A stretch of 16,822 nucleotides of DNA from contig CAIVGD010000109.1 of the NCBI GenBank assembly GCA_903905395.1, positions 1 through 16,822 on the forward strand, given 5' to 3'. Position numbers and translations under genes: made by a program. Of the stretch, positions 6,536-12,882 are shown in pieces (the first letter of the stretch is position 1; every line of letters begins with the position of its first letter). The stretch is from an uncultured Verrucomicrobiota bacterium (GTDB taxonomy: Bacteria > Verrucomicrobiota > Verrucomicrobiia > Methylacidiphilales > Verrucolacustridaceae). The notes below the pieces were generated by a model. That model worked only from the letters and a program-made list of their open reading frames with translations, was not told where the DNA came from and did not search any database.

Positions 6536-7561
6536 ATGGATAAAATATTTATTGGCACAGACAGCGGAGCCACGACCTCGAAGATCGGCGGCGTCACTTC
6601 GGACGGGAAGCCGGTTTCCCTTAAACTGGCGCAGAGTTCAACGAATGCGCAACTCGGCACGCAGGCGGTTGTTTCTGGATGGATCGAGGGAGTTAACCAG
6701 TTCCTTACTGAGAACAAACTGGTCTGGGATCAGGTGGCGGGAGTCGGATTGGCCATCCCAGGACCATACCAAGCCTATGGGGTTCTTGACCGAACGCCGA
6801 ACCTTCCTCTCTCGTTTTCGGGTTGGGATTTTCACGCCGACTATTCCAAGGCTATTGCTGAGCACGCCGGACGACCGATCCCTCTCGTGGTGGGCAACGA
6901 TGGAAATTTCGGAGGAGTCGGCGAGGCCGCGCGCGTTCGCGGCGACAAAAAAGCCTCGGTAGTCATGCTGGCCCCGGGTTCCGGTCTGGGTGCCGCATAT
7001 ATTGACCGTGCGGGATTTCCACTCGAAGGCGACATGTTTTGCGGGATGGAGGCGGGCCACATGCCAGCCCCGTTGCACCTGCTCGGCCTGCCGGTCTTCA
7101 CCTGCGGATGCGGGCGGGACTGGGGGTGCTACGAAGCTTACACCACGATCTCCGGACTCCCGCAGTTTTTGGATTTGCTCCTTCCCAAATACCCGGGTCA
7201 CGCACTTGCGAAACAGGGGGCGACGCCGAAAGAAAAGGCGCTGTCATTGCGCGGGCTCGCCCAGAAGGGGGACCCGCTTGCTCTAGAAATTTTCGACTAC
7301 CAAGCCAAAGCGCTGGGCATCCATGTCGCAAATCTTTCGATCGCACTCGACGCGGAGTTTGTAGTGATCGGCGGCGGGCTCATCGATCCGGGATCCACGA
7401 CAGCCGAGTTCCGTGAGCGATATCTCAAGGGGATCCGCGTGGCGGCGGAACCGTGGCTTTACCCAGCCCAGCGCCAGATGCTTAAAATCGTCCCTGCCAC
7501 GCTCGGAGAGCTTTCGCAGGCGATCGGTGCAGCACTTGTCGCCCTCTACACTTCGAAGTAG
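6536..7561 (+). CDS. ROK-family sugar kinase (glucokinase/fructokinase-like)
   Basis: This 341-aa cytoplasmic protein has the ROK fold: N-terminal phosphate-binding loop GTDSGATTSKIGGV (7-20), sugar-binding/catalytic GNDGNFGGVGEA with Asp122 as the catalytic base, a GSGLGAAYI adenosine/phosphate block (148-156), and a C-terminal VVIGGGL. The zinc site is recognisable (His175, Cys190, Cys192, Cys198, Glu200). It reads CGCGRDWGCYE, with one residue more between CxCG and GC than the usual CxCGxxGCxE. The substrate is probably glucose or a related hexose, but no residue here settles it. The gene stands alone between two copies of the transposon end sequence. Its C-rich codon use looks unlike the G-rich usage of the flanking operons, which hints at acquisition. 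There is no strong Shine-Dalgarno sequence before the ATG at 6536. Confidence 0.85.
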   Translation: MDKIFIGTDSGATTSKIGGVTSDGKPVSLKLAQSSTNAQLGTQAVVSGWIEGVNQFLTENKLVWDQVAGVGLAIPGPYQAYGVLDRTPNLPLSFSGWDFHADYSKAIAEHAGRPIPLVVGNDGNFGGVGEAARVRGDKKASVVMLAPGSGLGAAYIDRAGFPLEGDMFCGMEAGHMPAPLHLLGLPVFTCGCGRDWGCYEAYTTISGLPQFLDLLLPKYPGHALAKQGATPKEKALSLRGLAQKGDPLALEIFDYQAKALGIHVANLSIALDAEFVVIGGGLIDPGSTTAEFRERYLKGIRVAAEPWLYPAQRQMLKIVPATLGELSQAIGAALVALYTSK

Positions 7562-7571
7562 GGCAGGGGGC

Positions 7572-7709
7572 TCAAGACGGCTTCTGATAGACCGAATGGT
7601 CGTAAAAAAGATTTTTCTCGATGACCTGGAGAGGGTTGGTCTCGAGGTCGAGCTCCTGGAATAAATAGCTCTCGTATCCGGGGTGCACGCGCTGGACGTC
7701 TGCTTGACT
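7572..7709 (-). pseudogene. Possible C-terminal gene fragment, unrecognised
   Basis: On the minus strand a 45-codon frame without a start reads from SQADVQRVHPGYESYLFQEL through NPLQVIEKNLFYDHSVYQ to a TGA at 7574-7572. The peptide is well balanced and its codons favour C or G in third position, as a real coding tail would. It is closed upstream by a stop. The adjacent frame (about 7708-7750) reads PPEKTEKPTLIFEVK, so one frameshift may separate two parts of one decayed gene. The fragment abuts the solo transposon end at 7750. I do not recognise the family. Chance coding-like sequence is possible; the plus-strand reading of the same bases is also open but less convincing in codon use. Confidence 0.35.
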
Positions 7710-7749
7710 TCAAAAATGAGGGTTGGCTTTTCAGTTTTTTCGGGCGGCA

Positions 7750-7774
7750 CAATAAAAAATGACTGACCCCTTTT
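7750..7774 (-). repeat. Third, solitary copy of the transposon right end
   Basis: It is identical over 25 bases to 6452-6476 and in the same orientation. No transposase gene lies between it and the second copy. It sits 40 bases before the lysA start, so the ROK gene and the minus-strand fragment are enclosed by direct repeats of the same end. Confidence 0.8.
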
Positions 7775-7814
7775 GGTGGTTTCACGCTGGGATTGGATGG
7801 GGTAAGCTGATGGC

Positions 7815-9104
7815 ATGCATCGCTTTCAACGAAAGAACGGCCTGCTTTATGCGGAAGGGGTGAGTCTCGACGGCCTTGCGGACCGGTTGGGTACTCCTCT
7901 CTATGTCTATTCGGCGGGAACAATTCTGGATCACTACCGCCGACTCCGCCGGGTATTGCGGGCGCTCGATCCGTTGATTTGTTACTCGGTCAAGGCCAAC
8001 AGCAACCTCGCCATTCTTTCTCTTTTGGCCCGGGCTGGCAGTGGTTTCGATGTGGTCAGCGGGGGCGAGTTGGAACGTGTGCGCAAAGCGGGTGGCAAGA
8101 TGGAACGATGCGTCTTTGCCGGAGTGGGAAAGACCGACGACGAAATCGAAGCCGGTCTGCGATTCGGAGTGAAAGCTTTTCACGTGGAGAGCGAGGAGGA
8201 GCTGGACCAAATTGCCACGGTGTCGGGTCGCAAAAAGGGAAGGCGCGCGCCGATCGCCCTGCGGGTGAACCCTGATGTGGAGGCAGGCGGCCACGCCAAG
8301 ATCACCACCGGAACCTACGAGAATAAGTTCGGCATCCCCTTTGAACAGGTGGCGGCGACTTATCGAAGAGCGGGGGGCGATCCCAGATTGTGTTTGCGTG
8401 GTGTGCAAATGCACATCGGATCCCAGATCACTAGGGCGGCTCCCTTTCGTGCGGCAGTCCGCAAGATGATGCCGCTGGTGGAACGATTGCGCGACCGGCA
8501 CGGACTGGAGTATTTCGACGTCGGGGGTGGGTTGGGAATTGTCTATGAGGACGCACTGGCCAGCGGTAGGGACAGTTGGTGGAATACGCCCAAGGCAGAT
8601 CGATCCATGACTTTGCCGGATTACGCAACATCTTTGGTTCCGTTTTTGCGGGAATTGAAGATGAAGATTCTTTTGGAACCCGGTCGTTTCCTAGTGGGTA
8701 ACGCCGGAGTGCTCGTCTCAGAGGTGCTCTACCGAAAGGATAACGGGCGGAAGCATTTCACAGTGGTGGATGCGGGGATGAACGATCTCGTGCGACCTTC
8801 GATGTATGAGGCATATCACCAGATTGAGCCGGTGGGAAAGCCACGACCCGGAGCATTGTTCACCGATGTGGTGGGGCCGGTCTGTGAATCAAGTGACGTT
8901 TTCTGCCGAGACCGTTCCATCTCTCCGCTCGAGCGTGGCGATCGTGTGGCGATCCTCAGCGCGGGGGCGTATGGTTTTTCAATGGCTTCGAACTACAACA
9001 CACGACCAAGACCTGCCGAAGTTCTGGTGACGGGAACCCGAGCCCGGGTTATCCGTTGCCGCGAGGCCATGGCGGATCTTTGGCGGGGGGAGAGGAAGTC
9101 GTGA
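7815..9104 (+). CDS. lysA: Diaminopimelate decarboxylase LysA
   Basis: This 429-aa PLP enzyme of the fold III (alanine racemase-like) group decarboxylates meso-diaminopimelate to L-lysine, the last step of lysine biosynthesis. Visible landmarks are the PLP lysine Lys60 in YSVKANSN, SGFDVVSGGEL (76-86), HIGSQI (200-205), the phosphate-binding GGGLGI (237-242), EPGRF (288-292) and VGPVCESSDVF with Cys357, which contributes to the active site across the dimer. Length is normal. It is the first gene of a compact six-gene biosynthetic run, and its stop overlaps the dapF start (GTGA). The region upstream is transposon end sequence, so the native promoter may have been altered or replaced; I cannot point to a convincing promoter. 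Confidence 0.96.
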   Translation: MHRFQRKNGLLYAEGVSLDGLADRLGTPLYVYSAGTILDHYRRLRRVLRALDPLICYSVKANSNLAILSLLARAGSGFDVVSGGELERVRKAGGKMERCVFAGVGKTDDEIEAGLRFGVKAFHVESEEELDQIATVSGRKKGRRAPIALRVNPDVEAGGHAKITTGTYENKFGIPFEQVAATYRRAGGDPRLCLRGVQMHIGSQITRAAPFRAAVRKMMPLVERLRDRHGLEYFDVGGGLGIVYEDALASGRDSWWNTPKADRSMTLPDYATSLVPFLRELKMKILLEPGRFLVGNAGVLVSEVLYRKDNGRKHFTVVDAGMNDLVRPSMYEAYHQIEPVGKPRPGALFTDVVGPVCESSDVFCRDRSISPLERGDRVAILSAGAYGFSMASNYNTRPRPAEVLVTGTRARVIRCREAMADLWRGERKS

Positions 9105-9919
9105 GTCGGGCCGTGAAGTTCTGGAAGCTGGAAGGTGCGGGCAACGACTTCATCGGTCTGGATGGAAGACGCGGCAGGCGGGGACTGACGAGAGAAAAAC
9201 TGTCCGCATGGTGTGATCGGCAACGTGGGGCAGGAGCAGACGGGGTGCTCGTGTTGGAAAAACCTCGCGGACGTGGGGCTGATTTTCGGATGCGGTACTA
9301 TAACGCGGACGGTGGGGAGGCGGAGATGTGTGGCAATGGGGCCCGCTGTTTTGCCCTGCTCGCGAAGGAGGTCACGGGTTGGCGATCGAAGATCCTGCGT
9401 GTGGAAACGAAGGCTGGACCCGTCACGCTGGAAATTCTGGGCAAGGAGGTGCGCGTCTCCATGCCAGATCCTGGTTTGCCGAGGTTGGGTCGGGAAATCA
9501 CCGCTGAAGGGCGGCGGGTGAAGTTGGATTTTCTGAACACTGGCGTGCCCCATGCTGTGGAATTTGTCCGTTCGGTGGAAATGGTGGAAGTGGAGAAGAA
9601 TGGTCGAGCCATTCGTTACCATTCGGCTTTTGCTCCCGCAGGCACGAACGTGAACTTTGTTGCGGTGGGGCGGGGGAGTCAGATCGACGTCCGCACCTAC
9701 GAACGCGGGGTGGAGGGGGAGACATTGGCCTGCGGGACTGGGGTGGTGGCTTCCTCGATTCTGGCTTCGGTACGCCGTGGGGTGAGACCCCCGGTGAAAA
9801 TTCGGACTCGGGGCGGCGATATTTTAAGAGTGAATTTTGTCCTGGAAAACGGAAGGCCACGAAAGGTTACGCTCCAAGGACCCGCTCGGATCGTGTATGA
9901 GGGAACCTTCCATGTTTGA
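9101..9919 (+). CDS. dapF: Diaminopimelate epimerase DapF
   Basis: This 272-aa PLP-independent epimerase interconverts LL- and meso-diaminopimelate. The two catalytic cysteines are Cys77 in NADGGEAEMCGNG and Cys211 in ETLACGTG; GAGNDFI near the N-terminus and NTGVPH (146-151) are also family hallmarks. I take the GTG at 9101, which overlaps the lysA stop as GTGA and follows AGAGGA at 9091-9096; it gives an N-terminus running straight into KFWKLEGAGNDF. The longer frame from 9056 would lie wholly within lysA and adds a meaningless leader. It supplies the substrate for LysA and for peptidoglycan precursor synthesis. Confidence 0.95.
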   Translation: MSRAVKFWKLEGAGNDFIGLDGRRGRRGLTREKLSAWCDRQRGAGADGVLVLEKPRGRGADFRMRYYNADGGEAEMCGNGARCFALLAKEVTGWRSKILRVETKAGPVTLEILGKEVRVSMPDPGLPRLGREITAEGRRVKLDFLNTGVPHAVEFVRSVEMVEVEKNGRAIRYHSAFAPAGTNVNFVAVGRGSQIDVRTYERGVEGETLACGTGVVASSILASVRRGVRPPVKIRTRGGDILRVNFVLENGRPRKVTLQGPARIVYEGTFHV

Positions 9920-10787
9920 GGGAACCTATACCGCCTTAGTGACTCCTTTCCGGAACGGACAGGTGGATGTGAAGGCTTTTGAGGAGCTGATTGAACGCCA
10001 GGTGGCGGAGGGGATTGAGGGGATAGTCCCGGTGGGCACGACGGGCGAATCACCGACGTTAAGCATGCAGGAACACCTCCGCGTGATTGAGTTGGCGGTG
10101 CAGTTCGCAAAAAAAAGGACGAAGGTGGTGGCGGGGACTGGGTCGAATAGCACGGCGGAGGCGATCGAGCTATCTGCTGGTGCCCAAAGGGCCAATGCCG
10201 ACGCACTGCTGCAGGTGGCTCCGTACTACAACAAGCCGAGCTCGGAAGGGATGTTTCAACATTTTCGCGCCATCGCGAAAGCGGTCAATCTGCCCATCAT
10301 GCTTTACAGCGTGCCGGGACGATGCGTGGTGGAGATTGCGGTGGAGACGATCGGACGTCTGGCCCAAGAGTGCCCGACCATCCGGGCGATCAAGGAAGCG
10401 GGGGGCAAGGCGGAGCGGGTGGATGCAATTCGGAAGGTTGTTCCGGCCGATTTCGAAGTGACCAGCGGAGACGACGGGATGACAGTGGAATTTATGAAGC
10501 GGGGAGCGGTGGGAGTGGTTAGCGTGGCTTCCAACCTGATGCCGGCCGAGGTGAAGGCTCTCGTTGATGCGGCGAGAAGGAAGGATTGGAAGAAGGCGGC
10601 GGAGTTACATGCCAAGTACGCGGCGGTTTTTCGCGATCTGTTCATCGAAAGCAACCCGGGACCCGTGAAGGCGGCTATGGCGGCGAAGGGATGGTTGGCC
10701 GAAGAACTGAGGTTGCCATTGGTGCCAATCACTGAAGCCAACCGGCAGAAGCTTTTCGCAACTTTGCAAGAGGCGGGGTTGCGGTAA
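9912..10787 (+). CDS. dapA: 4-hydroxy-tetrahydrodipicolinate synthase DapA
   Basis: This 291-aa class I aldolase-type TIM barrel condenses pyruvate with aspartate semialdehyde, the committed step to diaminopimelate and lysine. It has GTTGE (42-46), tyrosines 105/106 in APYYNKPS, Tyr132 and Arg137 in LYSVPGR, and the Schiff-base Lys161 in AIKEAGG, all at E. coli-like positions. The ATG at 9912 overlaps the end of dapF by eight bases and gives the standard N-terminus MFEGTYTALVTPF; an ATG at 9897 is possible but less likely. An A8 run at about 10109-10116 lies inside the gene (codons for AKKR). In many bacteria the enzyme is feedback-inhibited by lysine; that cannot be judged here. Confidence 0.96.
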   Translation: MFEGTYTALVTPFRNGQVDVKAFEELIERQVAEGIEGIVPVGTTGESPTLSMQEHLRVIELAVQFAKKRTKVVAGTGSNSTAEAIELSAGAQRANADALLQVAPYYNKPSSEGMFQHFRAIAKAVNLPIMLYSVPGRCVVEIAVETIGRLAQECPTIRAIKEAGGKAERVDAIRKVVPADFEVTSGDDGMTVEFMKRGAVGVVSVASNLMPAEVKALVDAARRKDWKKAAELHAKYAAVFRDLFIESNPGPVKAAMAAKGWLAEELRLPLVPITEANRQKLFATLQEAGLR

Positions 10788-10795
10788 TCTAGAAG

Positions 10796-10801
10796 AAGGA
10801 G
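10796..10801 (+). promoter_or_regulatory. dapB ribosome-binding site
   Basis: AAGGAG is eight bases before the ATG at 10810, in the 22-base gap after dapA. dapB therefore has its own strong site, unlike its overlapping neighbours dapF and folK. Confidence 0.75.
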
Positions 10802-10809
10802 ATCTGAAC

Positions 10810-11547
10810 ATGGCGACTAAAATCTTGGTGGTGGGATCCAAAGGCCGGATGGGTCAGGCCATTCTGGCGTTGGCACGTGCCGACAATAGCTTCGATGTTG
10901 TGGGGGAGGTGGATCAAGGCGACGACCTGGGCAAGGCGGCTTTGCAGGCGCAGGTGATTGTGGATTTCAGTCACCGTTCGGCTGCGGCGGCGGTGCTCAA
11001 GCAGGTGCTTGCGGTGAAAGCGGCATATGTCTGCGGAACCACCGGCCATATCGAGGCGGAGGTGGGAATGATCACGGCCGCAGCCCGGCAAGTTCCCTTG
11101 ATTATCTCTCCCAACTTCTCCCTCGGAGTGAATCTGCTTTTTTATCTAACGGAGCAGGCGGCCAAGGCATTGCCGGAGGGGTTTGATCCCGAGGTCATTG
11201 AAATTCATCACCGGTTGAAGAAGGATGCGCCCAGCGGAACGGCCAAGCTGTTGGTGGAAATTTTAGCGGAAGCACGCCGCACCAAGGCGGAGGTGGTGGC
11301 ACGACATGGTCGGGAGGGCGAACTGGGCGAGCGTACTGAGGACGAGATCGGGGTGCATGCAGTTCGGGGCGGGGATGTGGTGGGAGATCACACGGTGTTG
11401 TTGGCCGGGGACGGGGAGCGGATCGAGTTGACGCACCGCGCGACCACTCGGGACGTCTTTGCCCGTGGGGCACTGCGGGCGGCGAAGTGGCTGGTGGGCA
11501 AGCCTCCCAAGCTTTATCGGATGGTGGATGTGCTTGGATTGAGCTGA
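10810..11547 (+). CDS. dapB: 4-hydroxy-tetrahydrodipicolinate reductase DapB
   Basis: This 245-aa NAD(P)H-dependent reductase acts directly after DapA. The Rossmann nucleotide loop is VGSKGRMGQ (8-16), CGTTGH lies at 75-80, and the substrate-binding/catalytic block IHHRLKKDAPSGTA has His133-His134 and Lys137. The C-terminal FARGALRAAKWL is typical. Length is slightly below the E. coli protein but normal for the family. Its stop overlaps the folK start as TGATG, indicating translational coupling into the cofactor genes. Confidence 0.96.
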   Translation: MATKILVVGSKGRMGQAILALARADNSFDVVGEVDQGDDLGKAALQAQVIVDFSHRSAAAAVLKQVLAVKAAYVCGTTGHIEAEVGMITAAARQVPLIISPNFSLGVNLLFYLTEQAAKALPEGFDPEVIEIHHRLKKDAPSGTAKLLVEILAEARRTKAEVVARHGREGELGERTEDEIGVHAVRGGDVVGDHTVLLAGDGERIELTHRATTRDVFARGALRAAKWLVGKPPKLYRMVDVLGLS

Positions 11548-12035
11548 TGCGGGTGGGGATCGGTCTGGGGTCCAATGTCGGCGATTGTGCGGCTGAGTTG
11601 GCGAAAGCCCGGGAATGGCTTCGGGGACTGGATGCTGGCATGAGAGTTTCCTCGGAATACGAGACGGAGGCGGTTGGTTGTGTCTGCGGAACTCCGGTTT
11701 TTCGAAATCAGGCGGTGGAAATCTGCTGGCGTGGAAGTTTGGAGAGCCTCCTTGGTGGGTTGCAGGATTACGAGCGCAGTCGCGGAAGACAAACAGTTCG
11801 AAAAGTAAATGAACCCAGGACGGTGGATTTGGATCTTCTCTACGCGGATGAGTGCCGGGTAAAGACGGCGCGGCTGGAGTTACCGCATCCGCGCATGGCG
11901 GAACGGAGATTTGTAATGGAACCGCTGGCGGAAATTTGTCCAGGTCGGAGGATCTCAGGATTGCCGGGCACGGTTTTGGAAACGGCAGTCTGGCTTCGAA
12001 AGAAAGGAGGTTCGGCATGTCGTCGGATCGCTTGA
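11547..12035 (+). CDS. folK: 2-amino-4-hydroxy-6-hydroxymethyldihydropteridine pyrophosphokinase FolK
   Basis: This 162-aa HPPK transfers pyrophosphate from ATP to the pterin alcohol in folate biosynthesis. Motifs are GLGSNVGD (6-13), VFRNQAVEI (51-59), an Arg-rich segment (ERSRGRQTVRKVNEPRTVDL), the magnesium-binding Asp94 and Asp96 in VDLDLLYAD, and LPHPRMAERRFVMEPLAEI. The start is the ATG at 11547 overlapping the dapB TGA; the longer frame from 11487 is just dapB read in another frame. Its last 19 bases contain the start of panB. No folB or folP is beside it. Confidence 0.92.
   Translation: MRVGIGLGSNVGDCAAELAKAREWLRGLDAGMRVSSEYETEAVGCVCGTPVFRNQAVEICWRGSLESLLGGLQDYERSRGRQTVRKVNEPRTVDLDLLYADECRVKTARLELPHPRMAERRFVMEPLAEICPGRRISGLPGTVLETAVWLRKKGGSACRRIA
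12003..12010 (+). promoter_or_regulatory. panB ribosome-binding site, inside folK
   Basis: AAAGGAGG, a near-perfect Shine-Dalgarno sequence, lies six bases before the ATG at 12017 and is embedded in the end of folK. It decides the panB start against a longer frame opening at 11852. Confidence 0.85.
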
Positions 12036-12793
12036 CTCCGGAAGGATTACGAAAGTGGCCGAAGGACAAGTTCTTGCTGGCTCTGACGGCCTATGACTAT
12101 CCGATGGGAAGGATTTTGGATGAGGCTGGGGTGGATCTGATTCATGTGGGGGACAGTCTGGGAATGGTGGTGTTAGGACTGCCTGACACGACCGGTGTCA
12201 CTATGGCCGACATGGTGCGGGCGATGGAGTCGGTGGCTCGAGCTAGGAAGCGGGCGATGCTTTCGGCGGATCTTCCGGCGGGAAGTTATGCGGACGTGGA
12301 GTCCTGCTTGAGAAACTCGCGGGCACTGCTGGCGGCCGGAGCGGATGCTGTGAAACCGGAGGGTGGGAGCGAGATTTATCCGCAACTTGAGGCGTTGAAA
12401 AAGGCTGGGATTCCGTGGATCGGTCACCTCGGAATGTTTCCGCAGAAAGTGAAGGAGGAGGGGGGGTACAAAAAAAAGGGCAAGACCCCCCCGGAGATTG
12501 AGCGAATGGTTGGGGAAGCGAAGTGGATGGAGAAGAACGGGGCTTGTGCGCTGGTGCTGGAGTCGGTGATGGCGGAGGCGGGCCAAGCTGTGACGGCGGT
12601 TGTGGCGATTCCCACGATTGGAATTGGGGCGGGGGAAGGAACGACAGGTCAGATTCGAGTCACGCACGATCTGCTGGGTTTAACCCCGTGGTATCGGCCA
12701 GGATTCGTGAAAGAGGATTTAGGGTTTTCGAAGAAAATTACGGAGATGGTTACTGGTCTAAGGAAGAGCGACCACGGCGAGCCTAAATACTAG
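12017..12793 (+). CDS. panB: 3-methyl-2-oxobutanoate hydroxymethyltransferase PanB
   Basis: This 258-aa TIM-barrel enzyme makes ketopantoate from alpha-ketoisovalerate with methylene-tetrahydrofolate, the first step of pantothenate and CoA synthesis. Motifs are LTAYDYPMGRILDEAG, VGDSLGMVVLG with metal-binding Asp46, ADLPAGSY with Asp84, AVKPEGG with Lys113, GHLGMFPQ (usually GHLGLTPQ), ALVLESV with the catalytic-region Glu182, and IPTIGIGAG followed by GQIRVTHDLLGL. It overlaps folK by 19 bases. The folate link is functional: PanB uses a folate one-carbon donor and FolK makes folate. The segment at 12460-12492 has runs G7, A8 and C7 close together, coding for GGYKKKGKTPP, an unusually slippery stretch for a housekeeping gene. 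Confidence 0.95.
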   Translation: MSSDRLTPEGLRKWPKDKFLLALTAYDYPMGRILDEAGVDLIHVGDSLGMVVLGLPDTTGVTMADMVRAMESVARARKRAMLSADLPAGSYADVESCLRNSRALLAAGADAVKPEGGSEIYPQLEALKKAGIPWIGHLGMFPQKVKEEGGYKKKGKTPPEIERMVGEAKWMEKNGACALVLESVMAEAGQAVTAVVAIPTIGIGAGEGTTGQIRVTHDLLGLTPWYRPGFVKEDLGFSKKITEMVTGLRKSDHGEPKY

Positions 12794-12806
12794 AGCGAAT
12801 TGGGGT

Positions 12807-12854
12807 AAGAGGTCGGTTTTCAATTCATGGGGAGAAGTTTAATTGCCTCTTTTT
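12807..12854 (+). terminator. Possible terminator after panB
   Basis: AAGAGG (12807-12812) can pair with CCTCTT (12846-12851), extended on the inside by CAATT (12821-12825) with AATTG (12841-12845) across a bulge, and the 3' arm runs into TTTTT. The stem is weak and bulged, so this is only a candidate end of the lysA-panB operon, separating it from the hexuronate genes. Confidence 0.35.
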
Positions 12855-12882
12855 GAAAAGGATAACTCAGGTAACGTTGGGC

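Noticed and set aside
7590..7664. Plus-strand reading ending MVVKKIFLDDLERVGLEVELLE
   Set aside because: It looks protein-like, but the upstream part of the frame is ROK antisense-type sequence and its third positions are less coding-like than the minus strand; kept only as an alternative.
9056..9100. Longer dapF start
   Set aside because: It adds 15 residues encoded inside lysA in another frame; the GTG at 9101 with the GTGA overlap gives the family N-terminus.
9837..9911. Longer dapA start
   Set aside because: The added 25 residues are dapF sequence read out of frame; MFEGTYTALVTPF at 9912 is the standard DapA N-terminus.
11487..11546. Longer folK start
   Set aside because: The extra residues are the shadow of dapB; the TGATG overlap at 11547 begins directly with the HPPK strand.
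11852..12016. Longer panB start
   Set aside because: The 55 extra residues overlap folK and have no PanB similarity; AAAGGAGG precedes 12017.
11263..12069. 268-codon minus-strand open frame opposite dapB/folK
   Set aside because: The composition is Pro/Ser/His-rich and it overlaps two well-supported enzymes on the other strand.
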